Shown here: one piece after another, positions 35,076 to 47,167 of the stretch | Layout: the number at the start of each line of letters is the position of its first letter | How positions within the stretch are numbered: position 1 is the first letter of the stretch | Origin: Staphylotrichum longicolle | Lineage: Eukaryota > Ascomycota > Sordariomycetes > Sordariales > Chaetomiaceae | Length of the DNA: 64,000 bases | Reading direction: 5' to 3' | Assembly (NCBI GenBank): GCA_019096155.1 | Contig: JAHCVI010000001.1 | Location: 2,542,001-2,606,000, forward strand | Program-made: the position numbers and the translations under genes | The notes under the pieces: generated by a model | The model's database searches: none | Told to the model about the DNA's origin: nothing | Seen by the model: the letters and a program-made list of their open reading frames with translations, nothing else

Positions 35076-37614
35076 TCAATCCATGCTCTTCATCTCCTGC
35101 CCCGCGCTGCCATCTTCCGACTTCCTACTGGCACCTTCTCCAACGAGGCCATTAGACTCCTTGCTGTGCCCGCCTAAACGATTCCTACCAGTGGCTGGGC
35201 TCGCCCCGGCACTGCCAAAGACCCCCTTTCCGATTGCGAGCCCCGAAAGCTTGTCCTGCAGGGCCCCGAGAGCACCGGGCATACCGCCCGTACTCGCACT
35301 GCGGTTCAGCGACGCTGTGGTCCTGGCATCCGGTGTCAGGGCTTCATGTGCAGTCTCAACGCCTGTGAGGACTGACTGGCTCGCAGTCAGCCCTGGTGGC
35401 TGGGGGCTGCGAGATGGGCTGGCCGAGTCCCTAGATGTGTCCTCCGATTGAACCACTGACCCATCACTACCTGCGGCAGCCGGGTCAGACAGCGCAGACG
35501 AGTAGGCCGCTACGCGCTCCGCCGTGGCAATCGAGGCGTTGATGGCACCGTTCATCTCGTCGTCTGTTCGGTTGAAGACCTGATGCCACCACCGCACCTC
35601 GCCAAGACGCGGGAAAATAAGCCGTTCCCGTCCCTTGGTGTGGTCGTCGATGGTCGGGTCGTACTGGGCATTCGTGAACTCTTGTCGGCGGCTCAAGAAG
35701 TAGGCCCAGACGCTGCGGGTGCGTTCGCGCAGCCTCGCCTCGTGGCGCTGCCGCTCGTTGTTGAATAGGAAAGTGCCGTACTGACACGAGTAAACATGGT
35801 AGAGCAAGCGACGGAGGAAGCGTTCGTTAAACTCGAAGCGCGTTGGATGTTGCCTGATAAGCTGATATGTTGCATCGAGGAACTGATGGAAGACGGGCGA
35901 GACATCTTTGAGTCGCGTGGCCTGGTCCTCTGCGACGGGCGCAGTCGCTTGCTTCGCCTCGTCAGCCGCCGAAGGGTCGTCGGCATCTGAGGACGATGCA
36001 TCTTTGTCGACACCCACGCTCTTGTTCCACAGCCGCTTCGCACTTGCAAAGGCGTTCTCAATCGCGTCGCCTCGGCCCTCGCTCTCGCCAGGCCGGATTG
36101 TCGTGCCGGCCAGGGCGTCGCTATCCACCGTGAACCAGCTCTCATGGCTCATGTAACCAGACCGCAGCTGGAACATGTGCCCGAATGACAACCAATCCTT
36201 CTCGACCAGCACAATGAAGCCGTCGATTGTGCGGTAGTAGGGGTCCAGCATCAGCTGCGCCAACGCGCTGAGCTGACTTGTCCGATCCCAGCCGTCCGAG
36301 CAGTGGATCAGCACATGGGAATGTTGGATGGCAACCTGTCGCGCGATGATAGCCGAGCCATCCAGGATGCCGCCAATGTGCTTCAGCCACTTGCTCTTGG
36401 CCAGGAGGTCTCGGTTGGGCGGAAAGGGGGAAACGTCGGCGTCCTTGATGGCGCTGACAACCTTGTCTAGCGAGTCCCTCATGACGTGAATATTGTCTAT
36501 ATTTAGGAAGACCTTTTTGGCAAATCTGTAATAGTCCATATTCTCCGAACCCATACCTATTGCCTGCATGGCATAGGAGTTGATGGCAGGCCGGGCATCG
36601 ACAATCAGATTGTGCTGCTGTGCGCCGTAAACGAGCCGTTTCCCGGTCTTCTCGTCGTACAGTGCATTGGGACCGGCGATGAGTTCATCTTCCCTCCGCA
36701 TGCGCTCCGTTTCCGACAGCGACAGATCAGCATCCGCGCTCTCGGCGCTCAAGTCCACGTGGCTGGACGATGGGCTTTGGTCCGGGTTCGGGGGCGAAGT
36801 TGCATCCAAAGAGTCCGCCAATGCGGAGAAGCAGGCACCGACGAGGCGCTCATCCTGAATGCTGCGCTTCATTCGGAGTCCCACAAAGGGTTGCGAACTG
36901 CGGGTTATCGTGCAGTTGTTGACGGGATGGAGGTAGCTCAGGGTGGGAATCCGGGCACGAGAGCGGAAGTTGGCCGCATACTTGAGCGTGTTGTCCGAGA
37001 TCTTGGACGGGACGGCCAGCACCGCAGGGTAGGTCGGGGAGAAGGAATAGTCAGCGTTGATCGAGGATATCCTCCACCCCAGGTCTGCCGACTTTTCGCT
37101 GATACCCTGCCGCCTGAACTCGGCCCTCGCATCGTACAAACCCCAGCCGTCGACCTTACTCTCGGGGGACCCTGGAGGGGGAGTGTAGGAAAAGGCCAGG
37201 AGGTTCTCTATGCTGCCTAGCCTGCAGGTCCTCGCGCGGATGAACTCGAAGGCATCCCGGGCCTCCTTGTCGTCGGTAAAGTTGAAGCTCACGTAGGTGA
37301 AGTCTCGGAAACGAATGCGTATCGACGACGGCACGCCGCTTGAGGAGGGCGTCGGTCGCAGGGTGCACTGGGAGATGACGTGAAATGCGAACCAGACCTG
37401 CTTCACCTGCTTCTTCGCCTGCGGGTCGGACACCGTCTTGGATTCAGGAGGAAATCGGAAGACGAGATGGTAGTCGCTGAGGGCAACATCGCCGAGTTCG
37501 GGCTTGCCGCCTCGCAGGGCATGCACGTTGGGATACACCTGGCCTGGGTTTAGCACAGTCCTGCGACGGCTGCAGCGCCAGGACACATACGTGCTTATTC
37601 TGCGGAGCCGACAT
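35076..37614 (-). CDS. Myotubularin-family phosphoinositide 3-phosphatase (Ymr1-like)
   Basis: Removes the 3-phosphate from PI3P and PI(3,5)P2 on endosomal membranes and so controls membrane traffic. A short first exon (37614-37591, MSAPQNKH) is spliced over a 52-nt intron (37539-37590) to VYPNVHALRGGK; the product is 828 residues. A PH-GRAM domain covers about residues 8-135 (LSDYHLVFRFPPE; RIRFRDFTYVSF). The phosphatase domain covers about 150-600, with YDARAEFRRQGI, the conserved VDARPAINSYAMQAIG, and the catalytic CX5R loop CSDGWDRTSQ. The C-terminal 110 residues are Ser/Ala/Pro-rich and disordered. All catalytic residues are present, so it is expected to be an active enzyme rather than one of the dead myotubularins. 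Divergent from RPS3. Confidence 0.95.
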
Positions 37615-38302
37615 GATGAGGGAGTGGGCAGATTATGTTGGTGTTATGCCGATTTCCAGTGTCTGTGGACCAAGCAACCCAAGTCAAGCCGCCGGGGTTC
37701 AGGTTTGTGAGGTTGGCCGAAGGACTTTGGGCGATGCGCGGGGCAGGTCACGGTCATCGAGGGGGTACAGGTCGACCGAGAGAGTTGCCTATGGAGTTGG
37801 ACGACCGGGCAGCATGGTCAGCACATGCTGAACTTTGAATGGGTGTTGCGTGTTGCTTCTTGGTCACGTCAATTGCTGAGGAAGCGGCAGCATCACAAGA
37901 CCTGCCTCTGCCGGCATTCACGCTTGCCAGTAACGCCAGCAGCTAACGGCCAAGAGGCACACCCAGGCGGCGCTTGACGTCGACAGCGCCCCACCATAAG
38001 CGGGCCCGAACTGGCCGACGAGGCAGCCGCAGGCCGCAAGGCTGCTGGACCCGCTCCAGACACTCCTGACTTTCAGACGGCCACCCCCTCCACACACTGC
38101 CAGCGTCTGATTGGTCACTGCAAACCCTACTCCACTTGGCACCCAGAACGGGCAAGACAGCCCACCAAGAATTCGCAAAAAGCAGTGTGCAGGTCGAATA
38201 TCCCCCAATCTGAAAAAAGTCGGGTGAACACCGCGAGAAGGCCGTGCCTCAACCTCCTGCAACAATTGAACTCGTGAGGAATCTCATCGCCAAACCACAA
38301 CC
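37615..38302. promoter_or_regulatory. Shared divergent promoter of myotubularin and RPS3 genes
   Basis: This 688-bp gap lies between two divergent ATGs. I identify no TATA box or named element. The RPS3 side should carry strong promoter function, as ribosomal protein genes do, but this is inferred from position only. Confidence 0.5.
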
Positions 38303-39221
38303 ATGGCTGTTCCCGGCACTCAGATGTAAGCAGAGAAGAACCCCTCCAAACCGGAATTTGTGGGCGGCAATCGAGGGCATCGACCTCGCCGACTGCTGTG
38401 GTCGGGCGTGGTCGCAGATCTGAAATGGGGAACTCGAGACTGACATATCTGTTGTTTGCAGCTCCAAGCGGAGAAAGTTCGTCGCCGATGGTGTGTTCTA
38501 CGCCGAGCTGAACGAGTTCTTCCAGCGCGAGCTGGCCGAGGAGGGCTACTCCGGCGTCGAAGTCCGCGTCACCCCGACCGTCACCGACATCATCATCCGC
38601 GCCACACACACCCAGGAGGTTCTGGGCGAGCAGGGCCGCCGCATCCGTGAGCTCACCAGCCTCATCCAGAAGCGCTTCAAGTTCCCCGAGAACTCGGTCT
38701 CTCTCTATGCCGCCAAGGTCCAGAACCGCGGTCTCTCGGCCGTCGCCCAGTGCGAGTCGCTCCGCTACAAGCTCCTCAACGGTCTCGCCGTCCGCCGTGC
38801 CTGCTACGGTGTCCTCCGCTTCATCATGGAGAGCGGTGCCAAGGGTTGCGAGGTTGTCGTTTCCGGCAAGCTGCGCGCTGCCCGCGCCAAGAGCATGAAG
38901 TTCACCGACGGCTTCATGATCCACTCCGGCCAGCCCGCCAAGGACTTCATCGACAGCGCCACCCGCCACGTCCTGCTCCGCCAGGGTGTGCTTGGTATCA
39001 AGGTCAAGATCATGCGCGGCAGCGACCCCGAGGGCAAGGCCGGCCCCCAGAAGTCGCTCCCTGACGCCGTCACCATCATTGAGCCCAAGGAGGAGACCCC
39101 GGTCGTCCAGCCCATGAGCCAGGACTACGGCGCTAAGGCCGCCGCTGCCCAGGCTGCTGCTGAGGCTGCCCGCCAGGAGGAGCAGGCTGGTGAGGAGGAG
39201 CAGGCCCCCGCCGAGCAATAG
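38303..39221 (+). CDS. 40S ribosomal protein uS3 (RPS3)
   Basis: A small-subunit ribosomal protein at the mRNA entry channel. The first exon, 38303-38325 (MAVPGTQ plus two bases), is spliced over a 136-nt intron (38326-38461) to 38462-39221, giving 260 residues. The N-terminal KH domain is clear (VEVRVTPTVTDIIIRATHT; GEQGRRIRELTSLIQKRF). The conserved RACYGVLRFIMESGAKGCEV and MRGSDPEGKAG follow. Codon choice is strongly biased to C-ending codons, as in highly expressed fungal genes. The protein ends in an Ala/Glu/Gln-rich tail at a TAG stop. The same frame stays open after the TAG for 27 codons of equally biased sequence, to a TAA at 39303 (see findings). Confidence 0.98.
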
Positions 39222-39305
39222 GAGAGCGGCGACGGTGGTGCTGTGGCTCCTCCTCCCGTCGAGATCGCTTCCGCTGATGACGCTCCGGTCCAGTACGACT
39301 GGTAA
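39222..39305 (+). other. In-frame coding-like extension after the RPS3 stop codon
   Basis: Directly after the TAG at 39219-39221 the RPS3 frame continues for 27 sense codons (ESGDGGAVAPPPVEIA, then SADDAPVQYDW) and ends in TAA. Codons are the same GC-rich, highly biased set as in RPS3 (GCT, GTC, GAG, ATC, TCC). It could be a stop-readthrough tail, a former coding end cut off by a nonsense change, or the result of a base error. A hidden intron over the TAG is unlikely, because the only GTGAGG...AG pair would span about 32 nt, too short for a fungal intron. Confidence 0.55.
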
Positions 39306-40493
39306 TCAACAGGGAATGCAGCTCTGACTGGGGGGATCTTTTTTCGGGCGCACCACACGCTCGATAGGATGGTTGCGGATGGATGGGTCACTCGGCGTCA
39401 ACTTTGAGCATATTGCATTGAGTCTGCGAAACGGGAAAACGGACGGAATGTTGCTTTGGAGGATAGATTTGTATCTATCCAGGCAGACCATGGACAGGGC
39501 AGTTAACGTCGGACGATCCTAAACTCGCTTGAGGAATAAACCTCTGAACAAACTTTGCCTCGCTGTGATGTTGTGCCATGCTCGCAGGTCCCTGTGGCCA
39601 TCCTTGGTGGCTCAATCACTCGCTTATGGAAGAAAAAGACCGGTTTGTCTCACGGTCCAATGTTAGATATCCATGGCGAAGAACGACCTTGTCCGGATAT
39701 CGTACATCACCACAGCATCAGCATCCGCCTCGCGACAGCCTCTTCATCCACGACCAAGACAAGCAGATCAAGCACGCAAAAGACAAGCAACAGCCTGAAA
39801 ATCGACCAGCAGGGAAATGGCCGAAATCCCTGGTCAAATCATATCAACTATGCCCGGGAGAACGAACAAATAATCGAAAAGAAAGACCCACAAACGCCTG
39901 AAATGTGCTGTGCTGCCTGCCTGCCAGTCCGCGCGCGAAAATCGTGAAAAATATTGGGCGTCAGAATCAGATGAAAAGGAAAAAGCCCTCCCTTCCCCGT
40001 CGTTATCCAGCCCACACGCCCAAACCCAGCCAAGCCAGCCCAGCCCAGCCGTTGCCCCCGCCCCAGTCTGTGCTGCCTCCTGCATTCCCCGAGACAAGGG
40101 AGGCGAGGTACTAGAGCCAGCCATTCCCTCCGCGTCGGCTCCTTTTCATGACAAAAACAACCATCCCGGTCCCCGGTTCCACTTGACTCCTATTAGGCCC
40201 AGAAAGAAAGGAAAATAAAGGGAAGAAAGACGGCGGGGAACAATATACAGAGCGGAAGTTGTTGAGGAGATGGACTGTCCCGCCCCTCGCGAGGTGTCGG
40301 TGCCCTCTTGGTGTTGGGGGCTCTAGTGCGTGTATCCCGTTCATGCTTGTGCGCAGTGAGAGAGATACTCCCTTTGCTCAAAAGTGATGCGATAAAAGTA
40401 CAAAAGCGGGTCGGCCGCTCCTTCGTCTCACGAAGCCAAAGCTGGAAATGACGGGTTGAGCTGATACCTGGAAGACAGACAGGCCCCGTGTCA
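39306..40493. other. Convergent intergenic region
   Basis: Holds the 3' flanks of RPS3 and the NIPA transporter. Frames here are short, low-quality and without family signatures. No repeats of note. Confidence 0.5.
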
Positions 40494-42191
40494 TCACCTA
40501 TCTCCCGACTTCCGATTCTGCAGCTCTATTGACTCATTCCCGTTCTTAACGGTGAGATGAGTCCCGTTTGGCGGGTGGCCGTTGCTGCGCGGGAAGCTCG
40601 GGATCATGGGCGAGCGCGGATCATTATCCTCTTCGTCTGTGTCCTCGGCGAGGTCCGTCAGTCCAAAGCCGGCGGATTCCTCCTCGTCGTAGGCGCGGAT
40701 CAGGCCCTCGCGATCGCCGCCGCGGGGGTTGCTGCCAATGCTCAGGCGGTGCGACTGCGACCGCCGCGCCTCCATGCTTATCCGCGTCTGGATGCTCGAG
40801 ATCATGTCCGTGCCCGTGATGTCGCCAGTGTCGCGTCGGGCGAGCATCTTGGTACCGTTCGGATCGTTCCGGCTAAGGTTGAGGAGGTAGACTCCTGTGA
40901 AGGTGACAAGGAAGCCACAAATCAGGGAGAGGGTGTTGACGGCTTCGGTGGTATTGAAACCCTTGAAGAGGATGAAAGAAGCGCAAAGTGTCGCGGTGGT
41001 AAAGGTGACGTAGTAGAGAGGGTTCACACTGAGATGAGGGTCAGCATCCTTGGTGTTTTCTGGAGTTGCTGGACCTTACATGTTGGTGGGGAACTGGCTC
41101 AGCGCCTTGTTAAAGTAGTTCATCTGGGTCAAGATGCAGACCCCCGTGATGATCATGAAAACGTAGGTCGAGGGGTAAATAAATTGGTTATGGCCCGCAA
41201 ATGTCAACTTCAGCGCAATGCCGAACGCCTTGACGGCCATGACCGAGATCGACCCAACGGTGGAGCAGATGCTCAGGTAGACGAGCGGGTTTCTCTTGCC
41301 ATAGACAGGACCGACCTTGTAGATCATAACGCCGGCAAAGACGCACACAGCGAGTGAGTAGATCAGAAACCCTAAACCAGAGTTAGCGAGGCCTGTTGAG
41401 CTGACAATGGGTAGCTGGGGCTGAAGACATGCCTGGCTGGAGCGCATAGTTGAGGATTTGGTCGATCCTCTCGATATCCTCATCTGGGGGCGCGTGAAGA
41501 ACGATGATGACGGCACCGATCAGACAGATGGCGCTTCCAAGCTTGCCCAGTGTCCCCAGCTCTTCTTTGAGGATGTAGGAACCCAGCACAGCTCCTATCA
41601 AAACGGATAGTGCGCCCAGTGGCGTGACGAGGATGGCGGGTGCAAAGGCGTATGCCGCGAAGTTGAAAACTTCTCCAATTACCACTGCAAAGCGCCGTCA
41701 GTTCGTAACGTCCTTGTCGAGGATTGTGGGCGTGGGGTCGGTCGTACAGCAGATGATGCCCGCCCACCACATGGGATTCCGCAAGTAGACGAAGCCGTCG
41801 CCCTCGAAGCCATGCCGTTCCTCTGCTTGCATCAACCCCTAGATCAGACGATTCCAGTTAGCGCACGATTCAACCTGCATAGATGCATGATGCGCGGGCA
41901 TCCAGGGCGCAAACCCATTTCCTTCGTCGGGGAGCCGCTGTACCTTCTTGGTGATCACGAAGCTAGTGCCTATCATAGAGAGTGTTAGCACTTCTGACCG
42001 CACCTGTCGCATGCACCGACAGAAGGAAGCACATAGCGCATACCAATGGCTAAACTCGAGGACATGGCTAGCGCCAGCCCGATGTACCTGCCAGCAAAGA
42101 AGGGAATGTCAGCAAGGCACGTTTCCCTTCTGATTCCGTGCCGCCAACCAGCAACGGTTGCGCAGAGGAAGTCCTACTTGTCTTCTAACAT
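40494..42191 (-). CDS. NIPA-type magnesium transporter
   Basis: A multi-pass membrane protein of the NIPA (DMT-like) family that moves Mg2+ across membranes. Seven exons fit: 42191-42178, 42087-42044, 41969-41944, 41838-41748, 41684-41433, 41371-41080 and 41028-40494, giving 417 residues. The joined start reads MLEDKYIGLALAMSSSLAIG, then TSFVITKKGL, the standard family N-terminus. Conserved FNFAAYAFAPAILVTPLGAL and APPDEDIERIDQIL are present, with about nine hydrophobic helices. The C-terminal 130 residues are hydrophilic and Ser/Asp-rich. The fifth intron (41372-41432) uses a GC donor (CCAG/GCATGT) with a CTAAC branch and AG end; only this choice restores the conserved QPGFLIYSL. Every other intron is GT-AG. 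Confidence 0.93.
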
Positions 42192-44490
42192 CTTCTCGAC
42201 AGCGAGAGTAGGAGCTGAAGCGAGCGCGGAGGCAGCGGGACTGCGCTACCCGATCGAGTCCTCTCGAAGCGACAGGCCGAGGGTGTTGCGTGAGGGGCGG
42301 GGCGCTCGCGCCGGGCGAGACTCGGAGGGGAAACAACGAGAAATTCAGCAGGGCCTTTGCCTGCGCCGCATCCGTGAGCTGCGTTTTTGCAACCGGCGGG
42401 TTCTTTAGGTTGGTGTCGTGAGCGTGTCTCTGCCGTTTGTTCGCTGGTTCGTTCGTTCGTCGGAAGAGGACACAAGTCGAGTCGAGTCTGGTCGGGTGTT
42501 TGTTGCGCGCGCAAGGGCCCTTGTTGCTTTTGCCGCCTGCAGATTGAAAATCCAGACTGTCGTCGTCGTCGTGCTAAGAAAATGACCGAGTTCCCTTTCT
42601 CCTGCTATGCGCAACCGCAACAAAATGACCAGCAGCGGCTGTTTTTTTCTCGGTTTTGGCGCAGTGGAAATCAAGAGCTCAAGTTTCGATCCAGGCCCCT
42701 GCTGCTCGGGAGTGGGTGTGAGGGAAGTCTGGGGATGGGCGGCGGTTTCAAGAATCACGAGCAACCCCTGTCCGAGTTATGGGACCCCTGCTTGGCTGCG
42801 CCGTGCCCTGTCAGTGGCTCGAGTGGACAGCGTCCAGGCCGTGTTCCAAAAAAGGCTGCCACTTCCAGCCCTTGGCATGCGCCAAATCGTAACCCAGACC
42901 TGAGCTCAGCCACGAAAAGCAGAGATTGAATGTCTTTTCCAAGTCGCCAAGAGGCCACGAATCACGGATTGAGCCCGGTTGAGGATTTGCCAACAAAGGA
43001 AAATGCAATCCCCAACAACCTGGTTCCTTACTCAGCGGAGGACCATGGATTTACCTGCCGACAACCTCCACAACGCACCCAGCAAAGTATGTGAGGATTT
43101 GACAGTGAAGACGTTTGTTTCCCACTCAGCGCCCCTTCATCTCAGCATGGGGGGGTTGGTTGGGTCTGGGGTGGCCCGCCATACAACCCTCCCTCTCGGC
43201 CTCAAATCCACCATTAGGGCCACAGCCCACGTCAGTCTCCCCACTCACTGCTGAGCTCAATGTGGAGCTGGAGGGAGATGCGAGTCGAGCACAACTGGAC
43301 ACGACTTCGTATACAAGTTGCCTCACCTGTTGTTTTGTTTTGAGAAAAGACTGAAAGGACCGACGCAACTCGTATACGCAGACATTTGTACATAGTAAGG
43401 TACTGTCTCTGACAGTCTGGACCTGTGCAGTATTTATTTTGGGACGGCATCTTTTCATTCTGTCTTGCACTCCTTTCTGAGAAGCAGACCCCTGAGCCAT
43501 GCAGATCCCGCCGGAAGTTTAACCCGCCACTGGTTGGCTCAAACTCTCGGCTGTCATTTGATTCACATGTGTTGATGCCAAGTGTTTCGAAAACAGAGTC
43601 GGAGATCACTTGGCCACATCCTGAGTGCAACTGTTGGACTGAACTTCTGAATACCTACACGCGTCTCCTTTGTCGTACCATATTTCGGTAACAATCCGAG
43701 GAGCCAAGCGATAACTCAAACAACAACCGAAGCCCGGCACTTAGAAGCGCCCACCCTCCACCGCCTGGGCAATGGATCTCTATCAAGACAAAATCCCAAA
43801 CAAGACAGGTAAAATAGAATGATAAAAGAAACCCACAACTCAAGGGTGGCCAAACGAGAATCGAAACGGGAACCAGTCCATCTTCCTCCAGCCCGCTCCC
43901 GAGCACCAACGTCAAATCCCTCCTCAGCACAAGACTAAATGCTGAGAATGCCAGCTGAGGGGACAAGGTTGTGTTGCCGTCCATAACGGAACAGGTTCTG
44001 GAGGATCGTGGCCCACCTCGAAAGGGGCCAAACTCCAAGCTCCAAGCTCCGAGCCCAAGAGGCCTCAATTAAAGCCCATGACCAAGAACCTTCCCATGCC
44101 CGCCACCTTTCAACGTCCTTCGGTAGTCCTACATGTGAAAGTAGTGGTATAATTCTGTGTTAGACGAGTTGCTGAGGTGGCGGTCCGCCTCGTAACCTGA
44201 CCGGTCATGGTAATGATGGTTTTTGTTTGTTTGTATTCCGGCGTCCCCGGACCCGATATCGACGCGAGTTGGGACCTTGCCGTCGTCCATGGATTCGTGT
44301 TGTTGAACCTACCTATCAGATATTCAAGAACCTGGCCGTGAACTTGTCCATGGGTTACCTGTCAGAGGCGGGAAAGGAGGGAGGGTTAGGAATGTGTTGC
44401 GCCTTGCAGAAGAGCGAATTGCGCGGTTGAACTACAACCGAGTCCGCAAGAAACGGACAGATTATAAGGGCGCTGTGTCGAGTCGGCCGC
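42192..44490. other. Gene-free region
   Basis: About 2.3 kb between the 5' end of the NIPA gene and the 3' end of the acidic-protein gene. Frames are short and inconsistent. No RNA gene or mobile element is recognised. Confidence 0.55.
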
Positions 44491-47167
44491 TCAAGTCCGA
44501 CGACGCTTGTAGTCTGCGGTTTTATTAGCGCACGCGCAGTCTTTTGAGAGAACGACAGGCAGGCATACCGGTCTCGTCGGCCTGACTCTCTGTCTCGTCA
44601 GTCCTGCTGCGTTTACCAGCGACGCTCGGTGGGGTTGGCGCAGCGTCTCTCGACTCTCCGTACTCAGCACCGCCATCTCGGCTCGCCGGCTGTTGTTCAT
44701 GCTCATCTTCATCGTTCTCCCAGTCGATCTCATCATTGTCGGCCCCAGAGGCAACTCCCGATTGTTGAGTGTTGGCATCGGGTGTGGACGGCTCGTCAAC
44801 GCCATTCTCCTCGTCATAGTCGATCTCATCGCCGTTAAGGGTTGTGCTGGTGTGGACACTTGCCGTTTCTGCCGCAGCGGCAACATGAACCCCATTCTCC
44901 GAACCCTGCGTGATATATTCGGCGGTAGGCCCGGCGGTATCGAGCCCCGCAGCCTCGTCGGCGATATTCTCCGACGCGTCGTGAGTGAGTGAGTACTCAT
45001 CAAACTCGTTCCCTTCTTCGTGAATGGTCGGCAACTCATGGTCGTCATCGAACGAGATTATGAGATCGTCATCTTGAGGGAAATGCTTGTTAGCTTCAAT
45101 GTCGAACGAAAAGGTCATGCTGACGTCGCTGGAATCGGAAGGCTCGACGGTGCACAGAGTCTCAGCCGAGCTGTTGCGAGCCAACTTTGAGCCCGTTCTA
45201 AGTGCCGAGGCGGTCGCAGATTGCCGTCGAAACCCGGGCGCTGGAGGCGCTTGGTCCTCTTGTACACGATTGGGAACCACTTGGTCCTCGTCATCTGAAT
45301 AGTCGATCTCCCAGTCGTCGGCCTGTTCATGGGTGGCTGGACTCTGGCTCTTGCGGGTAGGTTGTTCTGATGTCCCGGAAACCGGTCGTCCCGATCCAAG
45401 GAGGGAAACGTGAATTGTTGGGGAAAGGAATGGAGGTAATTTACCGTTTGAACCTGCTTCCTGTTCATGCGTCTCATTTTCATGGGCAGGTGCTTCGTCG
45501 ACTGTACTGGAGGCTGTCGCATCCACGAGCTCGTTGCCATCGTGTTGCTCGATCGGCTGATGCGTGCCCTCATCAAACACCTCGAGAGACACGTCGGCAT
45601 CTTGCGGGGCCGTTCGGTCGTCCTCTGCTGTCTGTTCATCCCAAGTTTGCTCCTCACCCACATCATCCCCTGCCACCTGTCCTTCCCAGACTTGCTCTTC
45701 GTCCGCTGCGTCCTCAGCGACTTCATACTGAGGGGTTGCAGCCGGGATGTCTTCCGAGAGCCGCTCTCCTTCAAGAGCCTCTGCGCCGGTGCTGGGAGGC
45801 TGCGGCGCACTGGCATCAACCTCCAGCTCCTGCTGCTCTTCTTCTGCCACGTCGTCCTCACCGGGCCCTGTTTCGAGCTCAGATTCGTCCTTGTCCTCAA
45901 CATGTTCTGTGGCAGTATGCTCGCTTTCATCAGGAGCTTGATCCGAGTTTCCAGTTTCAGACGCGTTATCTTGGGTCTGCCCATCACCCAGGTCCTCGGC
46001 CGGGGATACCTGATCAAGGTTCTCTGACATCTCGGAATCCTCTGCGCTATGAGGGGAGCCCTTCCCGAGCTCGGCTTCGGCAAGGAGCTCGAGGAAATGA
46101 TCCTCGCTATCGCGACGGACCGCTAGGTGGATGACAGGATCCGCAGGAAAACCACGCACTCGACTAACCGCGGTATGACAATTAAGAATCTCACGGAAGC
46201 TGCGGCCCAAGAACTTCTCGTTCGAACGCTCCCCGAATTCGAGATCGAGAGGGTCAAAGCGAATAACAACCTCGTCAGTGGGTGCAATCTCGTCCGAGAT
46301 GACCGCCCGTAGAGCAGAGAGGAATTGAGACAGCGGACGGTCGAGCTCCTGAACATCGGAGAGGAAGTAAGACTCGGGGTCGTCGTCTAAGGTCCCGAAC
46401 AACGAGTAGCAATCTTCGTTGTAGAGAACCTCTAGGTCGGGAGCATCAACAAGCGAGTGTGAGAGGTCGTCAAGCGCGTCCTCGAGATCATTGTCATGGT
46501 GCTCAGCAGCAAACTGCTCATGGGCAGTCTCGTCGTCGAAATCGGCAACGGCGAGGTCATGGTTCTCTGGATGTTCGACGGCATCTTCTTCAGCAAGCCC
46601 TTCCTCGGCCACAATGCCAGCGTCATCCTGAGAGTTGACGTTCTCGCTGTGCTCTTCAAAGTTGATGTCCTCGTCCCATGATGCATCCTTGTCATGCGCC
46701 AGCGTCTCCATATGACTGCCATCGGCAAACTGGGCGAGGTCTGGATCTGGATGGTTTTGGGGGAGGACATCGACCAACCCGACCTCTGTTTCGGCAACCT
46801 CCGCAATGCTCAGATCTGCGTTTATGCTGGTATCCACCAGATCGTCATCATCATATCCAATCTCTTCTTGATATTCCACTTGCAGTTCGGCGTCGTAGCC
46901 GGTTTCTTGCGTGGCATTTGTGGCCTGGTCGTGTTGGGCCGCAGACGCGGCGTGTGACCCTTGGTCTACGGCTCCGAGCAATGCGTCGGGTTTGAGGGCG
47001 GTAGCATCGTCCGCAATATCCTCAGTAAAAATGTGTTCGTCCTGCGGGAACTGCGCGTAGTCGAACCCCTCCATGTCAAGTCCCGCGTTGGGATCGAAGT
47101 CTAACTGGTATGCGGGGTCCAGCTGGTCCGGAGCCCCAGCCCCAACTGATATCTCGGCAGACTCCAT
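44491..47167 (-). CDS. Large acidic protein of unknown function, conserved in filamentous fungi
   Basis: The start is ATG at 47167 (MESAEISVGAGAPDQLDP). One long exon to 44569 is joined by a 55-nt intron (44514-44568, GTATGC donor, CTAAT branch) to a last exon of seven codons that ends in YKRRRT and TGA at 44491. Without that splice the frame would end differently at 44525. A further stop-free 78-nt intron at 45367-45444 is possible. The product is about 873 residues, or 847 with the extra intron. It is very rich in Glu and Asp. A folded core of about 130 residues is visible at about residues 245-370 (EVLYNEDCYSLFGTLDD; VIRFDPLDLEF; FREILNCHTAVSR). Repeated IDYDEENG, EIDYSDDED and EIDWENDEDE motifs in the C-terminal half, and the basic KR-rich tail, suggest a nuclear protein. 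I do not recognise the family. Divergent from delta-COP. Confidence 0.85.

Noticed and set aside
38127..39218. 363-codon minus-strand frame over RPS3
   Set aside because: Shadow created by the strong codon bias of RPS3 on the plus strand.
39180..39221. Intron hiding the RPS3 stop codon (GTGAGG donor to the AG of TAG)
   Set aside because: It would be about 32 nt, shorter than any other intron in the window, and lacks a branch site.
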